This document shows positions 1 through 10,100 of a DNA stretch of 19,698 nt, one piece after another. The DNA is from Pigoraptor vietnamica. Taxonomy: Eukaryota; Opisthokonta; Filasterea. The notes beneath the pieces are model-generated. The model was not told the origin of the DNA, did no database searches, and worked only from the letters and a program-made list of their open reading frames with translations. Within the stretch, counting starts at the first letter, position 1, and each line of letters begins with the position of its first letter. The translations under genes and the position numbers were made by a program. Where the stretch lies: positions 1 to 19,698 of the forward strand of contig CALSCQ010000553.1 of the NCBI GenBank assembly GCA_943704525.1, read 5' to 3'.

Positions 1-112
<112 letters not shown>

Positions 113-177
113 GGATGCGTGCATGTGGAACTGCGTGACGGGTTCCCTCAACGCTGTCGTGTGTGTTATACGCGTAG

Positions 178-1317
178 GCTGTCCCTTGAGCGCGAGCCGA
201 AGGACGTACCCGGGGGTCTTGCAGTCGCCGAGGACAATCCGGACAGCATCATCGCCAACATGGGCGCCATCCGCGACCGCCTCAAGAAGTTCATCGCGAG
301 CCGACCCAACTCGAAGAAGGCGTTTATCGCTAAGCACCAGTTCCTCGAGGCACAGGGCGCGGTGGAGGAGGAGAAGCCGGTCACGACACACCAGCGCCTC
401 CAGGTGCTCTCTGGTGAAAGGGTGAGCGAGAGAGAATGCGCGCATGTCAATTTTTGTTTTGCGTGGCAATCGGTGACGATCGGCTTGACGATTATTTGTT
501 CGTCTTTTCCTTGCAGGACCCAAACAAGGCGATTCTCCGCGTGAGTCTGCTTAACAAAGACTCTGGCGATTACAAGACAATCGTCGCATCGCCCGACGCG
601 ACCGGCCACGACATTATCGTCCTCGCACTGGAGAAGTACAACCTGGCCGACACGCCCACGGACGGCCTGAAGCTCGTTATGCTGCACGCAGGGAACGGTG
701 GGTGTCTTCATACTGGTGACAATCAGTGAGCTGCCTCCGTTATGTCGCTTCAAATGGATACGTTTCATTGCCGTCGTCTTCTCACATTTCGATCCCCGCC
801 GTCCGCAGAGATGCGCATTCACGGCGACGTGCGCGTCGGCAGCGTCCTTCCGCCGCAGGGTGCTGACGTGCGCTTCCTCATCAAGGAGAAGCAGTGGTCC
901 AAGGGTCTTGCGGGCGTGCTCACTGGCCGCCGAAAGTCAAAGCAGACGATCGCAACCCTCCGCAAACAACAGACGGAGGACGCAACGGCGCTACACACGC
1001 TGCCGGCATCTCCGCCGCACCACGACGCGCTGGACCTCGCCTCGATCCAGTCGTCGACGGCCGCGGGGTTCAGCCCCTCGAAAGCGGCACGAACGCGTGT
1101 CGCGCGATCGTCCAGCCTCGGGTCGAATTCATCCCCGCCGCCCGTGCCCCCGAAGCCGCGTGCCCAAAAGCCGACTGGCGCGAGCTCGCCTGTGCGCCAC
1201 TCGGACATTCCGCGAACCGCGGATAGCCACGACTTTGCGTCGCCCGTCGCCGGACCACCGGTCCCGAAGAAAGCGATACTGCCGCCAAAGGCCGCGGGCG
1301 CAAGCCCTCACTCGTAG
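178..1317 (+). CDS. Ras-association (RA) domain protein with proline-rich tail, 5' partial
   Basis: Three visible exons: about 178-421 (an acceptor after 177 or after 224 is possible), 517-697 and 809-1317 (TAG). Phases join cleanly, and the introns 422-516 and 698-808 have GTGAGC and GTGGGT donors with TTGCAG and CCGCAG acceptors. The second exon and the start of the third encode an RA/ubiquitin-like fold: ILRVSLLNKDSGDYKTI, then LALEKYNL, GLKLVMLHAG and VRFLIKEKQW, the pattern of RA domains that bind GTP-loaded Ras-type GTPases. Upstream is a charged helical stretch (MGAIRDRLKKFI). Downstream is a basic patch (GRRKSKQ), Ser-rich sequence and PPPVPPKPR, a class II SH3 ligand. About 310 residues are visible. 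The likely role is a Ras/Rap effector or scaffold. No catalytic domain is visible, and one could lie in the missing upstream part. The family call is good; the function is inferred. Confidence 0.82.
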
Positions 1318-1453
1318 GCGCGGCATCATCTAACCAACTAAAATGATGAAAATCGATTATCAAATCGGCATTTGTCGAGTCCGCTGGCAACGGCGCAGGT
1401 GCTTGGGCACTCCCTCTCGGCGCTTCGATGGACGGGCCATTGCCCGATGTGCG
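1318..1453. other. Convergent intergenic gap (3' ends of RA gene and XPG)
   Basis: These 136 bp separate the two facing stop codons and must hold both 3' ends, unless the UTRs overlap. No AATAAA hexamer is visible on either strand. The stretch at about 1333-1372 is AT-richer than its surroundings. Confidence 0.6.
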
Positions 1454-4400
1454 TCAATCCGCCCCATCGCCCTCACTACTGGATCCGCTGCTGCTCAGCA
1501 TGGCGCCGGCCGCTGCGTTTGCGCCACGCCCGCGTCCTCGTCCACGCGCGCCACCCCGGGCACCTGCACCGCGGCTTGCCTTCGGCTGCAACAATTGACG
1601 GGCACAATTGAGTAGGGAACATGTTTCCACAACTTAACCAAACAAAACAATGCAAAACGCATCCAAGCGTAATCGGCACACAACGGCGCACAGCGACCAC
1701 GCACCTTTCCCTTTCCCCTCGCACTCTTCTTGGCAGGCATCTCCGTCTCGTCGTCCCCTCCCGCACTCGCGTCGGTCGTGCGTTTCCTCTTGCCCTCGGC
1801 GACAAGGTCGAGGGTTGCGCACGCCGTCTGACCGGCGCGCTTGAATCCTTGGATTGCTGACGCGAGGCGCTTACTCGCGACCTTCTTGTTCGTTGCGAGG
1901 GACGCGGGCAGCGTAAGCGGCTGCGGGGCGCCGACGGGTCGAAAGAAGTCGTGGATGCTACGCTGGGCAGACTGCGACCAGGCACAATGTGTTATGTGTT
2001 GTCGAGAAACGAGAATCGCAATTCGCTTGCTGTCCTCACCACTTCCGCGTTGAGGCGCTGAATAACGGGAAGAACGAGCTCGTCTGTCTTTGCGCGCGTC
2101 CACCCGAACTTGGCTTCGGCGAACGTGCTTTGAAGAGGTCAAGGGCAATCGCATGTAGAGCAAGTTCTTACATCACACGGGACTCGCGCGTACACACATC
2201 ACGAGACATAGTGAGACTTGGGGGATCACGTCAAAACAACTGGGGCCATCCAGACACGCAACAGACACAACGCGCGGATATTCTCTGATGCCCTCCAGGT
2301 CCGGCATGGCCCATTCGTAGTCGTTCTCACCCACTTCGACAGTGGGATGGAGATACGCCTCGTTCACGCGCTGGTCGGGAAACCCTTCCGGAATCGACAG
2401 CGCAAGCGGCGTCTTCCACGCTCGCTGCAGCGGCGCCAGTCGTTGAGTCGTGCACGCACACGTCAGAGAAGAAGCGACATCCTCGTGCTCTCGTACACAC
2501 GAGCGTACGCAGGCACACATCTACACACACACACACACACTCAGAACTCGAAAAAAGACGGACAGCGTAATTCACACACCAGCTTTCGCCGCGTGGCAGA
2601 TTCCCCCGCGGGCCCAATCGGACTCGATGCGGCATCCTTGCAGAAGTCAACAAAATCGCCGAAGGTCCGCACGTCGTCGCGACAAAACTCGGCGACGATT
2701 TCCGCCGCGCTCACTATTCCGATACCGCGAATGCCCTCCGTGTAGTCGCTGCCGAGCAGATGGGCCAGAGCAATTAGGCGCTCGCGATCGAGACCGAGCT
2801 GGCTCTCGATCTCGTCGGAGAAGTAGAGCTCGGCCTCCCTGCAAACGGAGCGTGTGCATGGGTGCGGCGGGTTGAGTTGAGAATTATGTCGCCATGCAAT
2901 GTGCCTTTGGAATAAGAACGCGAGGCAACAAAGCACGCGGGAACTCGCGCGTGAGACGGATCGCGCGCAGAGAATGCCTACTCAGTCCCACAAGGGCCGA
3001 GACGGCGACTTGGACGCACCTTGCCTGGCTGAAGATGTTTCTGTACACACGGTTCGCTCCGAAGAGAAGCGCGTCGCTGTCGTCCGTAACGACGCCATCG
3101 CAGTGCCGCGCCGCATCCATCGACGCACACTGCGCTTCGGCTTCCATGGGGGCGACGACGTATGGGAGGCCAAACAGACGAAGAAGTTCCTGGCAATTGA
3201 CACACTTACATTTTAGCACGAACAGCGATCTCCGCAAACAGCACAAGCACACATTTGTAGGCCTTGCTCTCAGCAGGCACAGGCACAACAAGCATACCTG
3301 CGTCTCCGCAGCCATGTCGTTCGACACATTCGCCGCGTGACGCTCCCCTCGCGCACGGTCCTCGCGCAAAGTCGCTTCCTCGCGATCCAACAGTTCCTGC
3401 ATATCGTCCCAATCCACTCGCGGGGGTGCCGCAGTCGACCTCATCGCCGCCCCGCGCACCCCCGCCCCTGCATCCATTCCCACACCGATTACGCTCGAAA
3501 CCGCAGGCCCTTGCGTTGCAAGACGTGCCAACGCGACGCTTCCCACCGACGCCACGACATCGTCCGCAGGTTCCGCAGCAGCGCCTTTGGCCGCGTGAGG
3601 TTGTGCGACGTTCGGCCGCTCATTTTCTTCCGCAATGCGCGCGGCGGTCGCGGCGGATATCACGGCCAGCGCGGCCTTTCCTGTTGCGCGCGGTGGCGAG
3701 GGCGGCGCTGGCGATGCGACCACGCTGTCGTTGTCGTTGTCATGACGAGCGCCGTCGGGAATGCCTTCGGTGGCCGACTCCCTGACTTGCCCTTCCGAAT
3801 CCATATCACGTATCGCGGAGGGCTCGTGCACTGCGGCTGCGTCGCTCGTCCGCCTCTCCTCTTTGCCGCTGTCGAGGGCGCCGGCGACACCGTTCGCATC
3901 CTCGGGGATTCGCTCGGCCGGTACTACAGCCGCGGTCGCGGACGACGGCTGAGTCGAAGCAACTACCGACTGCACAGGCGCATTGGATTCCCCGTGCGAA
4001 GTCAACGTCAGATCCACAGCCACTGCCGGAGGTTCGTTTCCCTCCAGCGTCAAATCGACCGCCGGTGTCGGCATATCGCCCCTGTCGGCCGTGTTCAAGG
4101 CGACTTGCGACGCGTTGCCGGCAGATCGAACTTCGCGCGTTGAGGCGTGGCCCTCCTCGCGCAAACTCAGCGCGATCGCAAGCGCCAGCTGTCGGTCTTC
4201 GGAGAGATCCACAGCGGCAGTGTCATCGCCCATGGTCAAGTCCACCTGAAATAAGCGGGGGAGATGGTAGTCAATCGAGATGTACCGAAAAGAATTAAGA
4301 GGCGGAGGTGTGGGCAAGGAAATAGGTGAAGACATCACGAACACACAGCCTACGGAATTCGCGCCCACAGCCGCTCCTTACCGCCACATCTGGCTCCCCG

Positions 4401-6742
4401 CCCCTCTCACTCTGCGACTCCCTCTCCTTCCCCTTCCCCTTGGCCGACGCCGACTCCTCTCTCGCCGCCGCCGCTATCGTGGCAACAATGCGGTCTTCTT
4501 CGTCCATTGCATCCGAGTCGCTCTGCTGCTCACCTTCGCCGCCTCCCTCTCCGCCTCCCTCTCCACCCACGCGACCAAGCGCACGTTCTCTGCCGCTGAC
4601 ATTGAAGGGATCGAAGTGCGCGTCAGAGTCCGAGGACGACACGGAGCGCGCCCTCCCTTCGCGCTTGTCTGCGTCGCCTTTAGTGCCTCTTGCCCTCGCG
4701 GCATGCCGTTCAAACACGTCATCCCAGTCATCGCCGCCAAAATCGCGTGCAGAAACCGGCAAGTTACGGGAGAGATAGCTGCGGTATTATCGGCCATGAG
4801 CCGCAATGTGATGGCAATTTACGTCTTGGTTGACTGTGTGAGGGAGTGCGAGTGCACGCGCAAGCCCTGAGTGCGCATATCCGGCACACAGTCACAGACA
4901 ACTGACCTTTTCATACCCTCGCGGTCCAGAGCGGCTTCGATGTCAGGCAGAGCCTCCTCAGCCTCTGCGTCTGCACAACATACAACATTCTTTGAGACAA
5001 TCGCGATTGCGAGACAAAGCATTGGCGCAATGCTGGGAATGCATGCAGGCGTCACACGCACCCTTCTGCTTGCCGGTGTAACAGAGAACGTACTCCGTGC
5101 CATCCTCCGACGCAATCCGCCGCGCCTCAAAGCCCTCGTACGCCAGCGCGTGACTGAGGTTCATCTCCGTCTTCAGCGCGTCCATTCGCCGGTTGAGATC
5201 GTTCTTGTGAAGGAGCCCCCGAAGCTGAAAACTCGAAAAGTCGCCGGCGCTCTGGACGATTTGCCGCGATAGAGGTCAGTTGACGAGACGCCGACTCTCG
5301 CGTGTGCACGACACGCACCTTTGCCATGGACCGGAGGCTGTCGAATCTCTGCCATGCGGTGCTCTTCCTCAGCGCGCGAATTTCCGCGATGATTTCGTGC
5401 TGAATTTCGGGCGGCAGTTGCCTGAATTCGGCAGAGTCAATGTCCACGTCAAGCAAGTTGATCTCGCGGCCGCCCGCACGTCGCCGCGTGCCGACTGCGC
5501 GGGGACTTCGGTGCGTGCGAGTTGCATGCTGTCGCCCAGGCATTTGTGGATAATAAATGTGTTAATTGGCGGCATGAAAGGCAGAGCAACAACAATGGGC
5601 TTATAAAAGCTTAGAGCAACCGTGTAGAAGATGAAGCGGCAAAGCAGCGAGCACTCACGCTTCCCCCGTCAGTTTGAGAGGGTCTGTCACCGGAGACACT
5701 GAAGAGACAGGATATAGTTAGTAGTGCGTGCTTGAACGGATACAATATAAAGCACACCAACACGCGGACACGCACAATGGCACGCACGCACAGCACCCAC
5801 CCAGCGTCCACTTCCATGATCGCCTCATCCCACTCCTCCCACAGCGACTCCTCGCTCTCGTCCATGCCCTCTTCTTCCGAGCCTTCTCCTGCTTCGCGCG
5901 TGGGCGATGGCGGCAACTCAAACTGCTCGTCATCGTCACGCGTGCCCCGCCTTAACGGCCGTACATCGCTGCTCCGCGAAACAACCGATGCGGAACGATT
6001 AGCATTAGCACTACGTACGTACGTACACACACACACAAACTCGTACGTGTGCGCTCACACACTCACGCACACGCGCATGTGCACACACCCGGACACAGCC
6101 TTCGCCGCTGTCTGTCCTCGCACAGCGGCAAGAGCGTGCCGCTTCATCGTTGTGCTTAGCAGGCGCTCGGCCGTTTTCTTGAGGTCCATTTCGGCACGCG
6201 CACGCTGTCGTCTCCTTCGTTCCTGTGGAAGCATGCGCACGCGCAATGATGAGAGACGCAAAGTGCGCTCTTTTTAACATGCACCGCACGTGAAAGCGCG
6301 ATACATCGACAAAACATACCAGCGTCCACCGCTTCAGTGCGGGCGCACCGCCGTCATACACGAAAATGGGCTTGATCTTCCAATACAACAGCTGCAACGT
6401 GCGAGTATACCAGTGAGTGACAGCCCCCTCAGCACCACAAACGTCGAGTATTACGCGATTGGTGGTCGACAATGGAACGGCAGTTACCTTGCAGATGCGC
6501 TTGAAGAGGCCGAGCAGGTGGGCATTCCGAATCATATTGCCATGCTGGTCGCGCATGGCCTTCACTTGTTGGTTCAGCCATATGCTCACGTCTGCGATGC
6601 GTGCACAACACATCAGAACCGGCACACACAATGGCGACAGTGTGGATGACTCACCGACAGCTAGGCGCTTGTTGGCCAGCGCCTCGAGATTCACGGGACG
6701 ACCGACGGGGTCCAGCAACTGCCACAGCCCCTTGACTCCCAT
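1454..6742 (-). CDS. ERCC5: XPG/Rad2-type DNA repair endonuclease (ERCC5 orthologue), complete
   Basis: This is the structure-specific nuclease that makes the 3' incision in nucleotide excision repair, in the nucleus with TFIIH. Exons, 5' to 3': 6742-6655, 6591-6488, 6391-6320, 6222-(6059, 6071 or 6089), (6010, 5971 or 5968)-5801, 5698-5659, 5528-5319, 5251-5062, 4970-4907, 4778-4382, 4245-3298, 3189-3020, 2838-2580, 2424-2282, 2124-2040, 1971-1705, 1585-1454. The protein has about 1,157-1,180 residues, close to human XPG. The N-domain starts [10 protein letters not shown], with metal-binding Asp at residues 30 (LAVDVSIW) and 77 (VYDGGAP), as in human. The spacer is long and acidic. The I-domain has APMEAEAQC and [11 protein letters not shown], then GSDYTEG and a helix-hairpin region. 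A UIM ([17 protein letters not shown]) opens exon 4245-3298. The PCNA box QRSIHDFF lies in exon 1971-1705. The tail is Arg-Gly-rich. One intron is AT-AC. The start at 6742 is fixed by the family N-terminus. Confidence 0.97.
2125..2281 (-). other. U12-type (minor spliceosome) AT-AC intron in XPG
   Basis: Read on the minus strand, the intron starts ATATCCGC at 2281 (U12 donor consensus ATATCCTT). It carries CCCTTGAC at 2145-2138, an excellent match to the U12 branch site, and ends in AC at 2126-2125, 14 nt after the branch A. Joining GA from the upstream exon to G downstream restores [18 protein letters not shown], which lines up residue for residue with the IREF...FGW...KTDE block of XPG proteins. 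The available GT donors (2271 or 2268) leave phase 0 and do not fit the downstream frame. Confidence 0.9.
2523..2540. repeat. Short (CA)n run in XPG intron
   Basis: Nine CA units inside the XPG intron 2425-2579, between the helix-hairpin exon and the exon encoding the conserved VNEAYLHP block. Confidence 0.9.
6012..6066. repeat. ACGT and CA/TG simple repeats at XPG exon 4-5 junction
   Basis: Tandem ACGT units (about 6013-6026) run into a CA stretch (about 6026-6036) and further CA/GT-like sequence. They occupy the short intron between the fourth and fifth XPG exons. They create several competing splice sites in the same phase, which is why these exon borders are uncertain. Confidence 0.75.
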
Positions 6743-7198
6743 GGCGCCGGCTTCAAGCGCAGACGAGGTGCAATGCGCCCGAAAAATGCGATTAAAAAGA
6801 CTGTACACCAAACCGCGCTTCCACTTTCACGAGCGCACACGAAAACGAAGCGTGACGTCATGTCTCTGCGTAACAGGCATTATTTCCCTGAAAAGGACAT
6901 ATTTTGTTTTGAGACGCTTTTTCAGGAATAAATGTGACAATTGTAAACATATTTGGGACGAGTGTAACAAGCGCGCATCCATTTGCGCGCGCTTTTCTGC
7001 CCACTCGTGCACATCGTTCATACATCCGTATATCCACAATAGCCACTTTTCTTTCCACCTCGTACTCACTCCTGCCGACACACAACGCATAGGATAGAGT
7101 CCATAGTGCAGCCAGTAACGGTAATTCGCTGCGCCCCGTGCGCCAGGGCTGTGCACGTGCACGCACTGTCGAGTTAACCTTCAGATTCGCTTGCGAAA
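6743..7198. promoter_or_regulatory. Shared divergent promoter region of XPG and SANT/U-box gene
   Basis: These 456 bp lie between two ATG codons that point away from each other, so both promoters and 5' UTRs must lie here unless upstream exons overlap the partner gene. An AT-richer core sits at about 6875-6960. A perfect 12-bp palindrome, GTGCACGTGCAC, lies at 7151-7162, 37 bp before the plus-strand ATG, and contains a CACGTG E-box core. No convincing TATA box is visible. Confidence 0.6.
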
Positions 7199-10100
7199 AT
7201 GACGCGCACGCGGTCTGGTCGAAGTGGCGCTGACGAGGAGGCCGGTCCGAGCTCTGCCCCCGCGCCGAAAGTGACCGAGTTCTTCGCAGTGAAGAGCGAT
7301 GGCAGCGAGCAGAGCGGTTCAAAGGTGCCGTTTGCCGATGCTGAGTTGAAGGGTGGGTTTCTGGTTTTCTGGCGAACGATGGCTATTTTTCCCTGTTGCA
7401 GTGCGATCTAAGTATTGCTCTTGTTTGTACGCAGCACTTGAAAAGAAGGCCGAATCGATCAAGGTGAAGTGCAAATTCCCTCGACCTCTATAAGTCTTGC
7501 CGCCCATAGCAGTGCATCGGTTGCATGTGCACGCGCCTCCCACGTGCTGCGCTGACGACGTCCGTTCGTTTGTGCAGGACACACTACGAAAGCGGCGCGC
7601 GCGGACGAACGAGAATGGGGCTAACGGAGCTCAGGACGGGGAGGAATACGAGCAGTTGCTGAAGGAGAGGTTGGTACAAAACGGGCACATCGCGCTTTGA
7701 CTGCAGCGCCTCAAGCTCCTTTGCCCCTATCTCTGTAGCGACAAGATTGGCACCGTGCGGAAGGAGCGCGTTTTCGAGGAGGCCGTGACGGAAGAGGACC
7801 TCGCCATCATCAAGCAGCGCATTGAGCTGCAGCAGAAGCAGGTGGGCTGTGCGGCCGACAGAAGTGTGAGCCCCGTGTATATGTGAGAGAGTGAGAAGAG
7901 CGCACTTTCGCGTATGGGTGCTGAGGAGTCGTCGTGACGTGTATACGATCGGAGTGAATGCGCTCCTTAGCCGTTGACATGTTTTGGATTTCGTGCAATC
8001 AGTTTGCCGAGTACGAGAAGCGGCAAGAGCGGCGCAAGTACGCCAAGGTCTCGGCTGCGTACAATTTTCTCAACGAGGAAGAGATCCGCTACATGCTCAC
8101 CGAGTGCGAGGACGATGAGGTGGGACGGAACGTTCGAGATGCATGCACGTAACCGCTCTGCAAGGCATCCTAGTGTTACTTTGCGCCAGCCTTCTGCTGA
8201 CGTGTCCCTCTGTCGCACACGCACGAAGGACATGGTCTTGGGGCGGTTGTCGGACCCACGCCTCGGATTCTTGGCGATGATTCGCAAGCGTATCGCGCAG
8301 GACCACATGCAGACGCAGAGCCACACCCGTGGGTGTCCGTTTGGGCGCAGGCGTTTTTTTTTTTTTTTTTTTTTTTTGCGCGATGTGTGCGTGTGTGCGT
8401 TTTGATGTGATTTGGATGCATTATTGTGCTTATCTTCGTTGTCTTTTGCTGCAGGGCACCTCACGAAGGAGCAGCAGGAAGAGTACGACGCGCTCGTCGC
8501 GAAGCGCAAGTCGACGGTGAAGAAGACGACGTCGGCGGAGAGCAAGGAGAAGACGCGCAAGTACCAGTCGGTCAAGCGGCTGCGGCTCAACGACGCCATC
8601 AAGAAGCTGTGGGTTTCCGCACTTCTTCCCTACGCACTCACATACAGTCGCACATGCACTTGTATTGCGCGCAAGTATGTAGTGTGCCGGCTTGAAAGTG
8701 TCCTAATGCAAAGTGCGTGAGCTTCTGTTCGAATTGCCACCCTGTCTCACTTGTGTGGGCATGTGCGTGCAGCAACGACGGCTCGGTGTCGCTGGAGGAG
8801 GCCATGAAGGACTGGTCGTCCGCGCGCATTCGCGCGTATCGTTTGATCAAGGAGAACCCCAACGCTTACTACTACCGCTTCAACGACCCCGGCGAGATGC
8901 AGCGCAACGGGCAGTGGTCAAAGGTGCGCCATGCGGAAATTCGTGCGTTTCAGTGCTTGTGTGAGTTGCTAGTTCCCACCTGTACGGTTTTGGGGGTGTG
9001 TTTCATGTGCTAGCACTGGGACTCGAACCTCGGACCTTCTGTTGCTAAGCGCCGTTTGTTTGCAGGAGGAGCACAATCTGTTCATGAAGCGCCTCGCTGA
9101 GATTGGCGCCGATGGGCAGTGGGGCGTGTTCGCGATGGCGATCCCTGGGCGCGTGGGATATCAGGTGAGAGTGTGCGAGAAGACGCACGCACGCGCGCGC
9201 ACTTCCCTAGCAGATCGCACGCAGACATGTGCACTCACACTCATAGGCGCTCTCACGGAGCAGTCGCACTCATCGCGCGCATCGCACACACACACATCCA
9301 CGCAAACACACACACGCATTATCACGCACAGTCTCACGTGCAGTCGCACCTATTGGCCTCCAATTTGATGCGTCTCCGCTTAATTTCTCTCACTGACCGA
9401 CCATCTCCCCCCTCTACCCCAGTGCTCGAACTACTACCGCACGCTGATTCTCAGCGGACAGGTGCAAGATCCCAACTACGTCATCGACGACAAGGGCAAG
9501 TGCCACTACCTCTTCAGCACGAAGAAGCCCGGCGGCGCAAAAGGTACTGGCCGCCTTCAATTGTTGAAGGAGTGTCTGGCGTGTGTGCGTGTGTGTAGGG
9601 TGTGTGTGTGTATGTGGTATGTTTTTAGTTCCAGTTCTGATGTGGTGATTCTCCTCGCAGAAATCCGGACGTTCTCCCGCAAGAAGGGCAGTGATGATGA
9701 TGACGACGATGACGGCACGCCCAAGCGGCGCTCGTCGACAGGGTCCAGGTCGCGCAGTGGCAAGAAGAAGCGGCGGCGTGGGTCCGACGACGATTCGGAT
9801 GAGGACGACAACCTTGATGAGACGGGTGGGCGCCGTAGTGCATTGCCTGGCGCCCTCGCCTATTTCGCGGTTGAGTTGCGATGCACATGCAGACACCGGT
9901 CAGCCGGTCAGTCTGTGTTTATGCATGTTGTTGCAGCCACATCGGTGTTGAATGTGCCCACTCTCGCGAGGTGCACGTCGCAAGCGTCCCGACCATGTCT
10001 CACTTAGCATTGTGCGATCGTTCATTCGTTCGCAGGCACGTGGAAGCCGAAGCGGTCGTTTTACACGACGAAGCGGTGCCGCATTCTCAAGGGAGAGCTC

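Noticed and set aside
250-365. Possible RPEL actin-binding motif (SRPNSKKAFIAKHQFLE)
   Set aside because: The Arg-Pro and spacing are suggestive, but the Glu-Leu and Arg-Gly-Ile-Leu positions do not match, so the motif is not supported.
1495-2163. 222-codon minus-strand open frame overlapping XPG
   Set aside because: It is mostly intron read-through. Only the portion in the 1971-1705 exon frame is coding, and this belongs to the XPG model with splice sites at both sides.
5600-5611. TATA-like sequence (TTATAAAAGC)
   Set aside because: It lies inside the XPG intron 5529-5658, far from any gene start.
9011-9053. Functional tRNA gene on the minus strand
   Set aside because: Only the T-loop/B-box core is good. 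The T and anticodon stems do not pair and there is no acceptor or D arm. It is kept only as a possible relic.
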